In this document: positions 17,044 to 26,758 of the stretch, piece after piece
How the letters are laid out: every line of letters begins with the position of its first letter
Numbering within the stretch: position 1 is the stretch's first letter
Assembly (NCBI RefSeq): GCF_015351245.1
Contig: NZ_JADKSO010000001.1
Location: forward strand, 186,001-250,000
DNA: 64,000 nt
DNA from: Rathayibacter sp. VKM Ac-2879
Lineage (GTDB): Bacteria > Actinomycetota > Actinomycetes > Actinomycetales > Microbacteriaceae
Direction of reading: 5' to 3'
Made by a program: the position numbers and the translations under genes
The notes under the pieces: generated by a model
The model's database searches: none
Seen by the model: the letters and a program-made list of their open reading frames with translations, nothing else
What the model was told of the DNA's origin: nothing

Positions 17044-18653
17044 CAGCGTCCGAGGCGGCGCAGGATCGGCGCGGCCAGCGTCCGCAGCTCGGGCACGCGG
17101 AAGAACCACAGGATCGTGACGTAGACGATCGCCATCGCGGTTCCCGCGATGACCATCGAGACGATCGCCGGTGCGAGGCCCGAGAGCGGGAACTCGTCGA
17201 GTTCGACGAAGAGGACGACCATCACGCCGCCTCCCACGAGTCCTGCCGGCAGCGCGGCGAGGATGTACTGCACGAAGCGGAGAACGACGGAGCTGCCGCC
17301 GGTGCCTCCCAAGCGCTCGCGGAGGAGGAAGCACGCGAGGATCGACTGGACGGCGATCCCCATCGACACCGAGATGGCGACCGCCAGAGCGGTCAGAGCG
17401 GGCGGCACGAGGAGCGCGACGAGGCACCCGAGCGCGAAGACGGCGGTCTGCACGAGTGTGTAGAAGAACGGTGTGCGACCGTCGTCGAGAGCGTAGAAAG
17501 CGCGCTGCACGATCGCCAGAGTCGAGAACAGGGGCAGGACGACCACATAGGCGACGATGATGCCGGCCATTGGGAGGATCGCGCTCTTGTCCCTCGTGAA
17601 GACGGCGGCGAATGGGGCAGCACAGACCACGAGGGCGACGGAAGCGAAGACCAGGAACATCCCCACGATGCGGATCGATGCCGAGACGTCGCTCCGGAAC
17701 TCCGCCATTCGCCCCGCGGCGGCGTGACCGCTCATCCGGGTGAAATAGGCCGTCGCGACCGAAACGGCAATCACCGAATGCGGCAGCATGAACACCAGCC
17801 ATGCCTTCTGCAGTGCCGTCGCGGAGGCGTTCGAGCCAGACGCCGCGCTCACCGTCGAGTTCTCGATGAAGCCGGCGAGGACCGTGAGCAGGAGCGCGGC
17901 GAAGGTCCAGCCGGCGATGCGACCCGCGCGGCCCAGACCCACACCGCGGACGCGGAAGTCGGGCCGATAGCTCAGCCCGACCCGCCTCCAGAAGAGCGTG
18001 AGCAGGAGCGCCTGGAGGGCGACCCCGAGCGTGGCGGAGCCCGCGAGCACTGCGATCATGGCCGGTGTCCACTCGCTCGCCGCACGCCTCCCGAAGGCGT
18101 CGTTGCCGAAGAGAGCCTGGAACGCCAGGAGGCCCGAGATGGCGACCACGTTGTTCACGACCGGCGTCCAGGTGAAGGGGCCGAAGGATCCGCGCGCGTT
18201 GAGCACCTCGCCGAGGATCGTGTAGAGGCCGTAGAAGAAGACCTGGGGCAGGCACCAGTAGGCGAAGGCGACGGCCAGCTGGAACTGTGCAGGGCCGTAT
18301 CCCGCGGCGTTCAACCGCACCAGGAAGGGGGCGAGGAGGGTTGCGGCCACGGTGGCCACGAGCAGCACCGCGAAGGCGAGGGTGAGTAGCCGGTTGATGT
18401 AGGCCCGGCCGCCGTCGGCATGGAGGCCTGCGCGCACGATCTGCGGGACGAGGACCGCGTTGAGGGCGCCTCCCGCGATGATCGCGTAGATCGTGTTCGG
18501 CAGGCCGTTGGCGACGGTGAAGGCGTCGGCGCCCTGACCGATGAGGCCGATGGTCTGGGTGAAGACGATCGACATCACGAAGCCGAGCACCCGCGAGACC
18601 ATCGTGCCCGAGGCGAGAACCGCGCTCGCGCGCCCGAGGGAGAAGCTAGCCAC
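17043..18653 (-). CDS. murJ: Lipid II flippase MurJ (MviN family)
   Basis: MurJ moves lipid II across the membrane for peptidoglycan synthesis. GTG 18653 (VASFSLGRASAVLASGTMVSRVLGFV) gives 536 residues with about 14 transmembrane segments. The TMVSRVLGFV start, ADAFTVANGLPNTIYAIIAGGALNAVLVPQ segment and repeated MATE-like fold are diagnostic. It overlaps the DUF6049 gene by 8 bp upstream and the Pr6Pr gene downstream, forming a compact three-gene envelope operon. Actinobacterial MurJ often has a C-terminal pseudokinase domain; this one ends with the membrane domain. Confidence 0.93.
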   Translation of the reverse strand: MASFSLGRASAVLASGTMVSRVLGFVMSIVFTQTIGLIGQGADAFTVANGLPNTIYAIIAGGALNAVLVPQIVRAGLHADGGRAYINRLLTLAFAVLLVATVAATLLAPFLVRLNAAGYGPAQFQLAVAFAYWCLPQVFFYGLYTILGEVLNARGSFGPFTWTPVVNNVVAISGLLAFQALFGNDAFGRRAASEWTPAMIAVLAGSATLGVALQALLLTLFWRRVGLSYRPDFRVRGVGLGRAGRIAGWTFAALLLTVLAGFIENSTVSAASGSNASATALQKAWLVFMLPHSVIAVSVATAYFTRMSGHAAAGRMAEFRSDVSASIRIVGMFLVFASVALVVCAAPFAAVFTRDKSAILPMAGIIVAYVVVLPLFSTLAIVQRAFYALDDGRTPFFYTLVQTAVFALGCLVALLVPPALTALAVAISVSMGIAVQSILACFLLRERLGGTGGSSVVLRFVQYILAALPAGLVGGGVMVVLFVELDEFPLSGLAPAIVSMVIAGTAMAIVYVTILWFFRVPELRTLAAPILRRLGR

Positions 18654-20853
18654 GCGGAGGGTTCCGTTCGTCGAGGGCGGGCTGGACGGCGAGTGGGGCG
18701 TTCGGGTCCTCCTCCTCGACCTCCTCGCCCCGGCGCTTGCGGCGGATGTTGCGAAGAATCCCGACGCCGAACACGAGGACGAGAAGGATGCCGAACGCGA
18801 GGGTGCCCACCGTCTCCCAGTCGGCGCGGACACTGGTCCGGATGCTCGTCACGGCACCGACCGGGGTGCCGTCGAGGGCGGTGATCTGCATCCGAAGATC
18901 GGTCTCGCCGTTGCCGACGCGCGCCTTCACGGGGATGGCCACGCGACCCTGGGAGCGGGCGTCGATGGAGGTCGGCTCGATCGACGCCTCGTCGATGTCG
19001 AGCACGGCGTTCGACGTCGACGCGTCGATCCTGACGGCGACGGGCCACGGAAGGTCGTTGCGCACATAGACGGGGATGCTCGAATCGTGCGAGAGCTGCA
19101 AGACGCTGTCCGAGCTCTCGATGCTGACGGAGGAGAGGGTGGAGTCGGCGAGCGCGCGGCTCGTGGTCACCGCGTCGCTCCAGCCGGAGTCATCGCCCTG
19201 CCAGGTCACGGCGAGGAGCGCCAGGAGGTCGTTGCGGCGCTTGCCGCTGAGCAACTCGGGCCGCGTGAGCACGGCCGAGAACGCCTCCACCTGTGCCGCA
19301 GCGGTCAGCAGCTCGGAGACGTGCTCGAGCCGCTGGGCAGACTCGGGTGAGTCGACCACGGTCACGCCGGAGGTCGCCGGGGCCGCGAGTGCCGAGGAGA
19401 GGGTGGTGCCGTGCGCCCAGGGGAGGCTCTCGATGGCGTCGAGAGTCTGCGCCAGCCGGGTGCCGTTGATGGCCGAGCCGCGATCGAGCGCCAGCACGAC
19501 GTCTGGCGTCTCGTCGTCGCGCTGCACCCGAGCGAGGACAGCGCTGATGGTGGTCATGCTGGCGCGCCATTCGGAGTCGCCCGTGGCGCTCGCCGCGGCG
19601 TCCAGCTCGCTCGAGAGAGTGCTGTCGGCGACGATTACGTCGCGACCGGCGACATTCGTCCGCGTGGCCGTCGACACCGTCTCGGGCAGGGCGAGGTTGG
19701 CGGATGAGACGACCGTGCGGTTCATGCCGCTCGCCGCATAGGTTTCCAGATCGGCGGCGCGTACCGTGCGATCCGCGGGCCACGCGAGGTTCCCGAGGGC
19801 CGCTGACCAATCGAGGGCGACGAGGGAGGCCGTGGTGGGGCGGTCGGGCTGCGCCTGTGCCGGGTCGGTCGGTGCGGCGGTGCTCGCGGGTGCCGCGAAA
19901 AGGGAATCGTCGATGCCGTACTCGAAGGAGGTCGGCGTGAGCAGGGTCGACAGGCCCGACTGCGCCTGCGCCGCGACGTCGGCGTCTGCGTAGGGGAGGG
20001 GGAATAGCTCGTTGGGTACGGCCTGGAGGCGGTCGAGCCAGGAGCGTGCCGACTCGGGGGCCGAGCCGCCGAGAATCCGGATCGAGGCGAGGATGCGCGG
20101 GTCTACTCCGATGGCCACGGCGCGACCGGACACCGCGTCCAGCTGGCGGGAGAGGGTCCCCGACGAGCGGGTGTAATCCTGCAGCGCGTCGGCCGACAGA
20201 AGGCCGTCGGCCGTATCGGGGACCGTGAGAGGGACGAGGACGCTGACACCGGTCTCGCGGGTTACAGGCGCGCCGTCGGTCAGCTCGACGGCCGCGCGTG
20301 CTGTGGCGACGACTCCGCCCGGACTCGTCACCGTCACGGTGAGAGCGTGGGTGCCGAGCGCCCACGAGGCGGTCGAGAACGGGATCTCGGCGGCGGGCAC
20401 CGTCAGCCCGAGCTGGGCCGAGCTCGACGGGAGCAGGCGGATGTCGGCTCCCTCACCGATCGGCGAGCCGTCGAAATCGAGGGTGCCGTCGAGCCACGTC
20501 TGCAGCTCGGGCCGGGAGTCCAACGTGTCGGTCTCGATGGCGACCTGCACGCGGGCGCCATCGATCTCGGTGGTCGTGCCGTTGCGGACGGAGATCGAGA
20601 GCTGGAGATCTTGACCCGAGAGGAGGACTCCGTCGTTCGCGACCCCGACCGTCGCGGTGACCGTCCCGGAGGCGGGGTCGGCAGAATGCGCGACCGAGAT
20701 CAGAGGTGCTGCCATCGCGGGAGCGGCACCGGCCGGCGCGGCGAGCAGCGCAAGGCAGAGCAGCGCGCCTCCGAGGGGGCGGAGACGGTGCGCGCCCGGA
20801 CGCCGGAAGGGGCGGTCGGGAAGGATGGGGTCGTGCCGGCGCATCGAACTCAC
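18646..20853 (-). CDS. DUF6049 family secreted, membrane-anchored protein
   Basis: This 735-residue protein has an N-terminal signal peptide (LGGALLCLALLAAPAGAAPAMAAP) and a large extracellular part. Near the C-terminus is a transmembrane segment (VGTLAFGILLVLVFGVGIL) followed by a basic-acidic cytosolic tail. The extracytoplasmic part contains Ig-like strands before the membrane anchor. DUF6049 proteins are found beside murJ throughout actinobacteria, and the genes overlap here. Its biochemical role is unknown, but a partnership with MurJ in wall synthesis is a reasonable inference. Start could be ATG 20853 or 20844. Confidence 0.85.
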   Translation of the reverse strand: MSSMRRHDPILPDRPFRRPGAHRLRPLGGALLCLALLAAPAGAAPAMAAPLISVAHSADPASGTVTATVGVANDGVLLSGQDLQLSISVRNGTTTEIDGARVQVAIETDTLDSRPELQTWLDGTLDFDGSPIGEGADIRLLPSSSAQLGLTVPAAEIPFSTASWALGTHALTVTVTSPGGVVATARAAVELTDGAPVTRETGVSVLVPLTVPDTADGLLSADALQDYTRSSGTLSRQLDAVSGRAVAIGVDPRILASIRILGGSAPESARSWLDRLQAVPNELFPLPYADADVAAQAQSGLSTLLTPTSFEYGIDDSLFAAPASTAAPTDPAQAQPDRPTTASLVALDWSAALGNLAWPADRTVRAADLETYAASGMNRTVVSSANLALPETVSTATRTNVAGRDVIVADSTLSSELDAAASATGDSEWRASMTTISAVLARVQRDDETPDVVLALDRGSAINGTRLAQTLDAIESLPWAHGTTLSSALAAPATSGVTVVDSPESAQRLEHVSELLTAAAQVEAFSAVLTRPELLSGKRRNDLLALLAVTWQGDDSGWSDAVTTSRALADSTLSSVSIESSDSVLQLSHDSSIPVYVRNDLPWPVAVRIDASTSNAVLDIDEASIEPTSIDARSQGRVAIPVKARVGNGETDLRMQITALDGTPVGAVTSIRTSVRADWETVGTLAFGILLVLVFGVGILRNIRRKRRGEEVEEEDPNAPLAVQPALDERNPPRG

Positions 20854-20989
20854 TCGGCCTCCATGCGGGTGATTCTACGGGGACGCCTCCCCGCGCCTGC
20901 CGGTGCATCGGCTGGGTGCGGGACGAGAGCGCGGCCAGGCCGCTGGCGCGCTCCGGGCCCCGACACCCCTCGCGACTAAGATCGGCCCA

Positions 20990-22432
20990 ATGCACAGCGT
21001 CCAGACCGCCCTCGAGACACTCCGTACTCTTGCGGCGACTCCGGCCGTGGCGCGGCTCGCGGCGGCGTTCGCTACGAGCGGCCACGAGCTCGCGCTGGTC
21101 GGCGGTCCGGTCCGCGACGCGTTCCTCGGCCACGGCGTGCACGACCTCGACTTCACCACCTCTGCGCGGCCCGACGACGTCGTGCGGATCGTGGCTCCGA
21201 TCGCCGAGGCGCACTGGGACATCGGACGCGCCTTCGGCACCATCGGTGCGCGCGTGGCGGGCGAGACGGTCGAGATCACGACCTACCGCAGCGACAGCTA
21301 CGACGGGGTGAGCCGCAAGCCGGAGGTCGAGTTCGGGGAGTCGCTGGAGGGCGATCTCGTCCGCCGCGACTTCACGGTCAACGCGATGGCGCTTCGGCTC
21401 CCCGAGATCGTGCTCGTGGATCCCTCCGGCGGGGTCGAGGATCTGCTGGCGGGTCGTCTGCGCACCCCTTCCGAGGCCGACGTCTCCTTCGGCGACGATC
21501 CGCTTCGCATGCTGCGCGCGGCACGCTTCACCTCGCAGCTCGGGTTCCGCACGACCGACGAGGTCGAGTGGGCCATGGCCGAGCTCGCCGGCCGCCTCCT
21601 CGACGTGTCGGCCGAGCGGGTGCAGGAGGAGTTGCGCAAACTGCTCTCGACGGCTGCCCCGCGCGCCGGGCTCGAGTTGCTGGTCGACACCGGCCTGGCC
21701 GGTTACATCCTCCCGGAACTGCCCGCGCTCCGTCTCGAGCAGGACGAGCACCACCACCACAAGGACGTCTACGTGCACAGCCTGACGGTGCTCGAGCAGG
21801 CGATCGCGCTGGAGGCGGAGCGGAACCCGGGAGCGGCGCCGGACGTCACCCTCCGTCTCGCCGCGCTCCTGCACGACATCGGCAAGCCCGCCACGCGGCG
21901 GCTCGAACCTGGCGGAACGGTCAGCTTCCACCACCACGATCTGGTCGGGTCGAAACTGGCGGCGAAGCGGATGCGCGCGCTGAAGTTCGACAAGCAGACG
22001 ACCTCGGACGTCGCACGGCTCATCGAACTGCACCTGAGGTTCTTCGGCTACACCGACGGCGCGTGGAGCGACTCCGCCGTGCGTCGCTACGTCACCGACG
22101 CGGGACCTCTGCTCGAGCGGCTCCACATCCTCACCCGTGCAGACGTGACCACTCGGAACAAGCGCAAGGCCGAGCGGCTGGCGCACGCCTACGACGACCT
22201 GGAAGCGCGGATCGCCGAGCTCGCCGAGAAGGAGGAGCTCGCGTCCAAGCGGCCCGACCTCGACGGCACACGCATCATGGAGATCCTCGGGTTGCGGCCC
22301 GGCCCCGAGGTGGGGGCGGCGTACCGGTTCCTGCTCGAGCTGCGACTCGAGGAGGGACCGCTGGGCGAGGACGTTGCGACGCAGCGGCTCCGCGAGTGGT
22401 GGGCGTCGCGCTCCCAGGAGTCAACCGACTGA
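20990..22432 (+). CDS. CCA tRNA nucleotidyltransferase
   Basis: This enzyme adds or repairs the 3' CCA end of tRNAs. ATG 20990 gives 480 residues. The nucleotidyltransferase motif is LALVGGPVRDAFLGHGVHDLDFTT, where GGPVRD and DLD are catalytic elements, and DFTVNAMALRLPE follows. A C-terminal HD phosphohydrolase domain has LAALLHDIGKPATR and FHHHDLVG. This fused NTase-HD architecture is standard in actinobacteria. It is divergent from DUF6049-murJ, another conserved neighbour pair. Confidence 0.94.
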   Translation: MHSVQTALETLRTLAATPAVARLAAAFATSGHELALVGGPVRDAFLGHGVHDLDFTTSARPDDVVRIVAPIAEAHWDIGRAFGTIGARVAGETVEITTYRSDSYDGVSRKPEVEFGESLEGDLVRRDFTVNAMALRLPEIVLVDPSGGVEDLLAGRLRTPSEADVSFGDDPLRMLRAARFTSQLGFRTTDEVEWAMAELAGRLLDVSAERVQEELRKLLSTAAPRAGLELLVDTGLAGYILPELPALRLEQDEHHHHKDVYVHSLTVLEQAIALEAERNPGAAPDVTLRLAALLHDIGKPATRRLEPGGTVSFHHHDLVGSKLAAKRMRALKFDKQTTSDVARLIELHLRFFGYTDGAWSDSAVRRYVTDAGPLLERLHILTRADVTTRNKRKAERLAHAYDDLEARIAELAEKEELASKRPDLDGTRIMEILGLRPGPEVGAAYRFLLELRLEEGPLGEDVATQRLREWWASRSQESTD

Positions 22433-22646
22433 TCGCGAACGAGATCGGCTCCACCAGCATCCCGCAGGTGACTCGTGCCTCGACATCTCGTCGGTCTCGA
22501 GATAGTCCCCGTGAAGCGGAGGGTGGCTGGTAGGGTGGGCAAGTTGTCCACGACCAGACGCACTCGCGTCCGCGGGAGTGGGCAGATGCTACATACCCTC
22601 CTGTCACGGAAATACCGTGGCCGTTCAGTCCGAAGGAGGTGGGTTA

Positions 22647-23024
22647 GTGACGCATCAGTACGAACTCATGGTGATCCTGGATCCGGAGATCGATGAGCGC
22701 ACCGTCGCTCCGAGTCTCGACAAGTTCCTCAACGTCATCCGAACCGATGGGGGAACCATCGACAAGGTCGACGTCTGGGGCCGTCGTCGCCTGGCGTACG
22801 AGATCAACAAGAAGTCCGAGGGCATCTACGCCGTCGTCGACTTCACGTCGACCTCGACCGCGGCGAACGAGCTCGACCGTCAGCTGAAGCTGTCCGAGGC
22901 CGTCATGCGCACCAAGGTGCTGCGGGCTGAAGAGGGCATCGCCCAGGTCGCGGCCGCCGCGAAGCTCGCCGACGAGAAGGCCGCCCGCAAGGCGGCCAAG
23001 GCTCCGGCCGCTCCCAAGGCGTAA
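22647..23024 (+). CDS. rpsF: 30S ribosomal protein S6
   Basis: The GTG start at 22647 follows a strong AAGGAGGTGGG ribosome-binding site and gives 125 residues. [19 protein letters not shown] and the [23 protein letters not shown] core are typical S6. The C-terminus is extended by an alanine/lysine-rich tail. It heads the rpsF-ssb-rpsR-rplI operon; the 214-bp gap before it should contain the promoter, but I could not identify it with confidence. Confidence 0.96.
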   Translation: MTHQYELMVILDPEIDERTVAPSLDKFLNVIRTDGGTIDKVDVWGRRRLAYEINKKSEGIYAVVDFTSTSTAANELDRQLKLSEAVMRTKVLRAEEGIAQVAAAAKLADEKAARKAAKAPAAPKA

Positions 23025-23029
23025 CGCTC

Positions 23030-23590
23030 ATGGCCGGCGAGACGATCATCACCGTGGTGGGGAATCTCACGTCCGACCCCGAGCTGCGTTACACGCAGAA
23101 CGGGCTTGCGGTCGCGAACTTCACCATCGCCTCCACGCCGCGCACCTTCGACCGTCAGGCGAACGACTGGAAGGACGGCGAAGCGCTGTTCCTCCGTGCC
23201 TCCGTCTGGCGCGAGTTCGCCGAGCACGTCGCCGGGTCGCTGACCAAGGGCAGCCGCGTCATCGCGACCGGCCGCCTCAAGCAGCGCTCCTACGAGACGA
23301 AGGAAGGCGAGAAGCGCACCAGCATCGAGCTCGAGATCGACGAGATCGGGCCCTCGCTGCGCTACGCGACCGCACAGGTCACCCGTGCCTCCGGTGGAGC
23401 AGCGGGTGGCGGACGCGGCCAGGTCGGCGGCGGCGCTCCTGGCGGTTTCGGCGGAGGCAACCAGGGGGGCTCCGGCAACGCCGGCGGCAACCGCGGTGGC
23501 CAGGCCGAAGAGCCGTGGGCGCCCAGCGCTCCGGCCGGTGGCGACGTGTGGAACACGCCGGGCAGCTACAACGACGAGACGCCGTTCTGA
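23030..23590 (+). CDS. ssb: Single-stranded DNA-binding protein
   Basis: The 186-residue protein has an N-terminal OB fold ([23 protein letters not shown] and [18 protein letters not shown]). A glycine-rich linker follows from about residue 120, and the acidic C-terminal tip NDETPF recruits repair and replication proteins. It is the second gene of the S6-SSB-S18-L9 operon, 5 bp after rpsF. Confidence 0.96.
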   Translation: MAGETIITVVGNLTSDPELRYTQNGLAVANFTIASTPRTFDRQANDWKDGEALFLRASVWREFAEHVAGSLTKGSRVIATGRLKQRSYETKEGEKRTSIELEIDEIGPSLRYATAQVTRASGGAAGGGRGQVGGGAPGGFGGGNQGGSGNAGGNRGGQAEEPWAPSAPAGGDVWNTPGSYNDETPF

Positions 23591-23688
23591 GCCTCGGCTC
23601 GAACGCTCTCCTCACCTGAATCACGCCTCCCCCACCCCGCGAGAGCTCGCGGGCGGGCAGGGGCGAACCAGAATCTAAGGAAACCACT

Positions 23689-23949
23689 ATGGCTGGAAAG
23701 AGCAGCGGCGATCGCCGCAAGCCGATCCGCGGCAAGGGCGCGAAGAACGCGGCCCCCGCGAAGTCGGTCCGCGTGGGCGTCATCGACTACAAGGATGTCG
23801 CGACCCTGCGCAAGTTCATCTCGGAGCGCGGCAAGATCCGCGCCCGTCGTATCACCGGCGTCTCCGTGCAGGAGCAGCGCCTCATCGCCCGTGCCGTCAA
23901 GAACGCCCGTGAGATGGCGCTCCTGCCCTACGCCGGCAGCGGAAGGTAG
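23689..23949 (+). CDS. rpsR: 30S ribosomal protein S18
   Basis: The 86-residue product carries the S18 core [49 protein letters not shown]. No zinc-binding CxxC pattern is present near the N-terminus, so this is the cysteine-free form. It is third in the ribosomal/ssb operon and sits 8 bp before rplI. Confidence 0.96.
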   Translation: MAGKSSGDRRKPIRGKGAKNAAPAKSVRVGVIDYKDVATLRKFISERGKIRARRITGVSVQEQRLIARAVKNAREMALLPYAGSGR

Positions 23950-23957
23950 GTAACGGT

Positions 23958-24410
23958 ATGTCCAAGGTCATCCTGACCCACGAGGTCGACGGGCTCGGCT
24001 CGGCCGGCGATGTCGTCGACGTGAAGAACGGGTACGCCCGCAACTACCTCATCCCGCAGGGCTTCGGCGTCGCGTGGACCCGCGGTGGCGAGAAGCAGGT
24101 CGAGCAGATCAAGTCGGCGCGAGCCGCGCGTGAGCACAAGACCATCGAGGAGGCGCAGCACACCAAGCAGGTCCTCGAGGCCAATCGCGTGAAGCTGACG
24201 GTCAAGGCAGGCAAGGACGGCCGCCTCTTCGGCTCGGTCAAGACCTCCGATATCGCGAACGCGGTGGCGGCGGCCGGATTCGGCGAGCTCGACAAGCGCA
24301 AGATCGTGATCGCGAACGCGATCAAGAACATCGGCGAGCACGAGGCTGTGGTGCGTCTACGCGACGACATCCAGGCCACCGTCAAGCTGCAGGTGGTCGC
24401 GGCCAAGTAA
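23958..24410 (+). CDS. rplI: 50S ribosomal protein L9
   Basis: The 150-residue product starts [34 protein letters not shown], the L9 N-terminal domain signature, followed by the long connecting helix and C-terminal domain. It is the last gene of the operon and is followed by a strong stem-loop terminator. Confidence 0.96.
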   Translation: MSKVILTHEVDGLGSAGDVVDVKNGYARNYLIPQGFGVAWTRGGEKQVEQIKSARAAREHKTIEEAQHTKQVLEANRVKLTVKAGKDGRLFGSVKTSDIANAVAAAGFGELDKRKIVIANAIKNIGEHEAVVRLRDDIQATVKLQVVAAK

Positions 24411-24424
24411 AGCCGCGAGAACCG

Positions 24425-24472
24425 CGAAGGGCGGTGCGTCGGGACTCTCGGGTCCTGGCGCACCGCCCTTCG
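24425..24472 (+). terminator. Terminator of the rpsF-rplI operon
   Basis: CGAAGGGCGGTGCG (24425-24438) pairs perfectly with CGCACCGCCCTTCG (24459-24472). The loop contains a second small stem, GGGAC/GTCC. It begins 14 bp after the rplI stop. Confidence 0.85.
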
Positions 24473-24481
24473 TCGTCCCGG

Positions 24482-24693
24482 TTGTCCACAGGTCCATCCA
24501 CATACACCCTCGCCGGTGCACAACCTTCAATGTGCTCTCGAGACTCTTTTGTGCGGCGTCCTGTGGAGAACGAGAAATGCCTGGTCGGAGTGAAGAAAAA
24601 AGTCTTCGAAGGCGTCGATTTCCACAGACCAGTCCACATGTTGCCCACAGTGTGCCGGGCGTTTCCCCGCAGTTCTGCACACCTCTCTCCACA
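24482..24693 (+). promoter_or_regulatory. Cluster of DnaA-box-like sequences upstream of dnaB
   Basis: The gap between rplI and dnaB contains a perfect TTGTCCACA at 24482-24490. Near-matches are CCATCCACA (24494), reversed TTCTCCACA (24562-24570), ATTTCCACA (24618), CAGTCCACA (24630), TTGCCCACA (24641) and CTCTCCACA (24685). This is a much higher density of TCCACA cores than elsewhere outside oriC. It could bind DnaA to regulate dnaB or titrate DnaA. Confidence 0.55.
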
Positions 24694-24866
24694 GGACGGT
24701 TTGACCGCGGCAGGGGGCGGTACGTAGTGTGGCGCAGCGCCCCGCGAGGGGAGCGGCAAGGCGCTGTGACGCCGCGTGTCGGAGGTCGCTGATAGACCGG
24801 GATCGACGGCGGCGGGACCAGCCCGCCCTCCGTTCCGCGAGGCACCCGACAGGAGGAGGCGAAGGC

Positions 24867-26243
24867 ATGACGATCGCGCACCTGGCGGTTCCCGGCTCGG
24901 ACGGACGCGGAGACTCTCCGCGGACCAACGAGCGGACCCCTCCACACGATCTGCTCGCCGAGCAGTCGGCCCTCGGAGGAATGCTGCTCTCGAAGGACGC
25001 GGTCGCCGACGTCGTCGAGAGCGTCAAAGGCACCGATTTCTACATCCCCAAGCACGAGATCGTGTTCGATGCGATCCTCGCCCTCTACTCCCACGGCGAG
25101 CCGACCGACGTCATCGCCGTCACCGACGAGCTCACCAAGCAGGGCGAGCTGCAACGGGCCGGCGGTGCCGATTATCTGCACACGCTCACCTCGATGGTGC
25201 CGACTGCGGCGAACGCGGGGTACTACGCGTCCATCGTCGCGGAGCGAGCGCTGCTGCGCCGGCTCGTCGAGGCCGGCACCCGCATCGCCCAGATGGGCTA
25301 TCAGGGCGAAGGCGAGGTGCTCGACCTGGTCAACTCTGCACAGGCCGAGATCTACAACGTCACGGGCTCCGAGACGGCCGAAGACTATGTGCCCCTGACC
25401 GAGGCAGTGACGGTCGCGATCGACGAGATCGAAGCGGCCGCTCACAAGGACGGCGCGTTCACGGGTGTGCCGACCGGCTTCGCGGAGCTCGACGACCTCA
25501 CCAACGGCTTTCACGCCGGCCAGATGATCATCGTCGCGGCCCGTCCCGCGCTCGGAAAGTCGACGCTCGCCCTCGACTTCGCGCGGGCCGCCGCCATCAA
25601 GCACCAGATGCCCACGATCTTCTTCTCGCTCGAGATGGGGCGCAGCGAGATCGCCATGCGCCTCCTCTCGGCGGAGGCCTCGGTGCCGCTGCAGCACATG
25701 CGCAAGGGCACGGTCGACCAGCGCGACTGGACGACCATCGCCTCCACTCGCGGCCGCATCAACGACGCCCCGCTCTACATCGACGACTCGCCCAACATGA
25801 CCCTCGTCGAGATCCGTGCGAAGTGCCGTCGGCTCAAGCAGCGCGTCGGGCTCAAGATGGTCGTCATCGACTACCTCCAGCTCATGACGTCGGGCAAGAA
25901 GGTCGAGAGTCGCCAGCAGGAGGTGTCGGAGTTCTCGCGCGCGCTCAAGCTGCTCGCGAAGGAGCTCCAGGTTCCCGTCATCGCGCTGTCGCAGCTGAAC
26001 CGTGGCCCCGAACAGCGCGCCGACAAGCTCCCCGCGATCTCCGATCTTCGCGAGTCGGGCTCGATCGAGCAGGACGCCGACATGGTGATCCTCCTCCACC
26101 GCGAGAGCGCCTACGAGAAGGACAACCCTCGGGCCGGCGAGGCCGACCTCATCGTGGCGAAGCACCGCAACGGTCCGACGCGCACGGTGACGGTGGGCTT
26201 CCACGGGCACTTCTCGCGGTTCGCAGACATCCCGGCGGTGTGA
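24867..26243 (+). CDS. dnaB: Replicative DNA helicase DnaB
   Basis: DnaB unwinds DNA at the replication fork. ATG 24867, preceded by AGGAGGAGG, gives 458 residues. The N-terminal domain begins PHDLLAEQSALGGMLLSKDAV. The RecA-like C-terminal domain has Walker A AARPALGKSTLALDFAR, Walker B MVVIDYLQLM, and the LSQLNRGPEQRADKLP and DLRESGSIEQDADMVILLHR motifs. No intein interrupts the Walker A region, unlike in several mycobacteria. Confidence 0.97.
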   Translation: MTIAHLAVPGSDGRGDSPRTNERTPPHDLLAEQSALGGMLLSKDAVADVVESVKGTDFYIPKHEIVFDAILALYSHGEPTDVIAVTDELTKQGELQRAGGADYLHTLTSMVPTAANAGYYASIVAERALLRRLVEAGTRIAQMGYQGEGEVLDLVNSAQAEIYNVTGSETAEDYVPLTEAVTVAIDEIEAAAHKDGAFTGVPTGFAELDDLTNGFHAGQMIIVAARPALGKSTLALDFARAAAIKHQMPTIFFSLEMGRSEIAMRLLSAEASVPLQHMRKGTVDQRDWTTIASTRGRINDAPLYIDDSPNMTLVEIRAKCRRLKQRVGLKMVVIDYLQLMTSGKKVESRQQEVSEFSRALKLLAKELQVPVIALSQLNRGPEQRADKLPAISDLRESGSIEQDADMVILLHRESAYEKDNPRAGEADLIVAKHRNGPTRTVTVGFHGHFSRFADIPAV

Positions 26244-26248
26244 GTCTC

Positions 26249-26479
26249 GTGAGTGCTGCTCCTGTCCCCGAGCCCGTCGATGTCCCGCTCGACGGCGGGT
26301 CGATCCGCCTCGGGCAGTTCCTGAAGTTCGCGGGCATCCTCTCGGGCGGAGAGGCTAAGGAGGCGGTTGCCGAGGGGCTCGTGACCGTCGACGGCGAGGT
26401 CGACCTCCGTCGAGGCCGCCAGTTGGCGGTCGGGGATGTCGTCGGGTTCGACGGGAACCGGTTCCGAGTCGGCGCCTGA
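26249..26479 (+). CDS. RNA-binding S4 domain protein (YaaA-like)
   Basis: This 76-residue protein starts with GTG 26249, 5 bp after dnaB. It has an S4 RNA-binding fold: SIRLGQFLKFAGILSGGEAKEAVAEGLVTVDGEVDLRRGRQL. It resembles small stand-alone S4 proteins such as B. subtilis YaaA, which assists ribosome assembly. It is probably translated from the dnaB transcript. Confidence 0.85.
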   Translation: MSAAPVPEPVDVPLDGGSIRLGQFLKFAGILSGGEAKEAVAEGLVTVDGEVDLRRGRQLAVGDVVGFDGNRFRVGA

Positions 26480-26508
26480 TCGGCTCACAGCTCGCCGTAG
26501 TGTCGGTG

Positions 26509-26533
26509 AGACACCGCTCAGAGGGCGGTGCTC
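26509..26533 (+). terminator. Possible terminator after the S4-domain gene
   Basis: CACCGC (26512-26517) pairs with GCGGTG (26525-26530), with weak extension on both sides, about 33 bp downstream of the S4 gene. Confidence 0.4.
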
Positions 26534-26591
26534 CGGCGTGTTGGCCGGCGCGTCGGCGCACACTGGCTCCTGACACCCGGGACGACAGGAG

Positions 26592-26702
26592 ATGCGCATG
26601 CAGTTGGGTGTTGCGTGTAATACAAGGCTGGTCGAGTCGTTCGCGAAGTACGTCGCGCCCTCCCTGGGCTGGGTTCCGAACTACACGACGACGGGCGCGT
26701 AG
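26592..26702 (+). CDS. Small ORF, 36 residues, unrecognised
   Basis: ATG 26592 follows an ACAGGAG ribosome-binding site and encodes MRMQLGVACNTRLVESFAKY followed by VAPSLGWVPNYTTTGA. The peptide has no recognisable family and no signal peptide. It lies between the S4-domain gene and a convergent ASCH gene. It may be a real small protein, a decayed gene end or chance. Confidence 0.25.
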   Translation: MRMQLGVACNTRLVESFAKYVAPSLGWVPNYTTTGA

Positions 26703-26758
26703 CTCGACTGTCGGGTCCTCTTGCCGGAGACTCGCACGTCACCTCTCTCCGCGACCGT

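Noticed and set aside
20453-22186. 577-residue minus-strand frame opposite the CCA-adding enzyme
   Set aside because: No motifs, and it spans a divergent promoter and two real genes in antisense.
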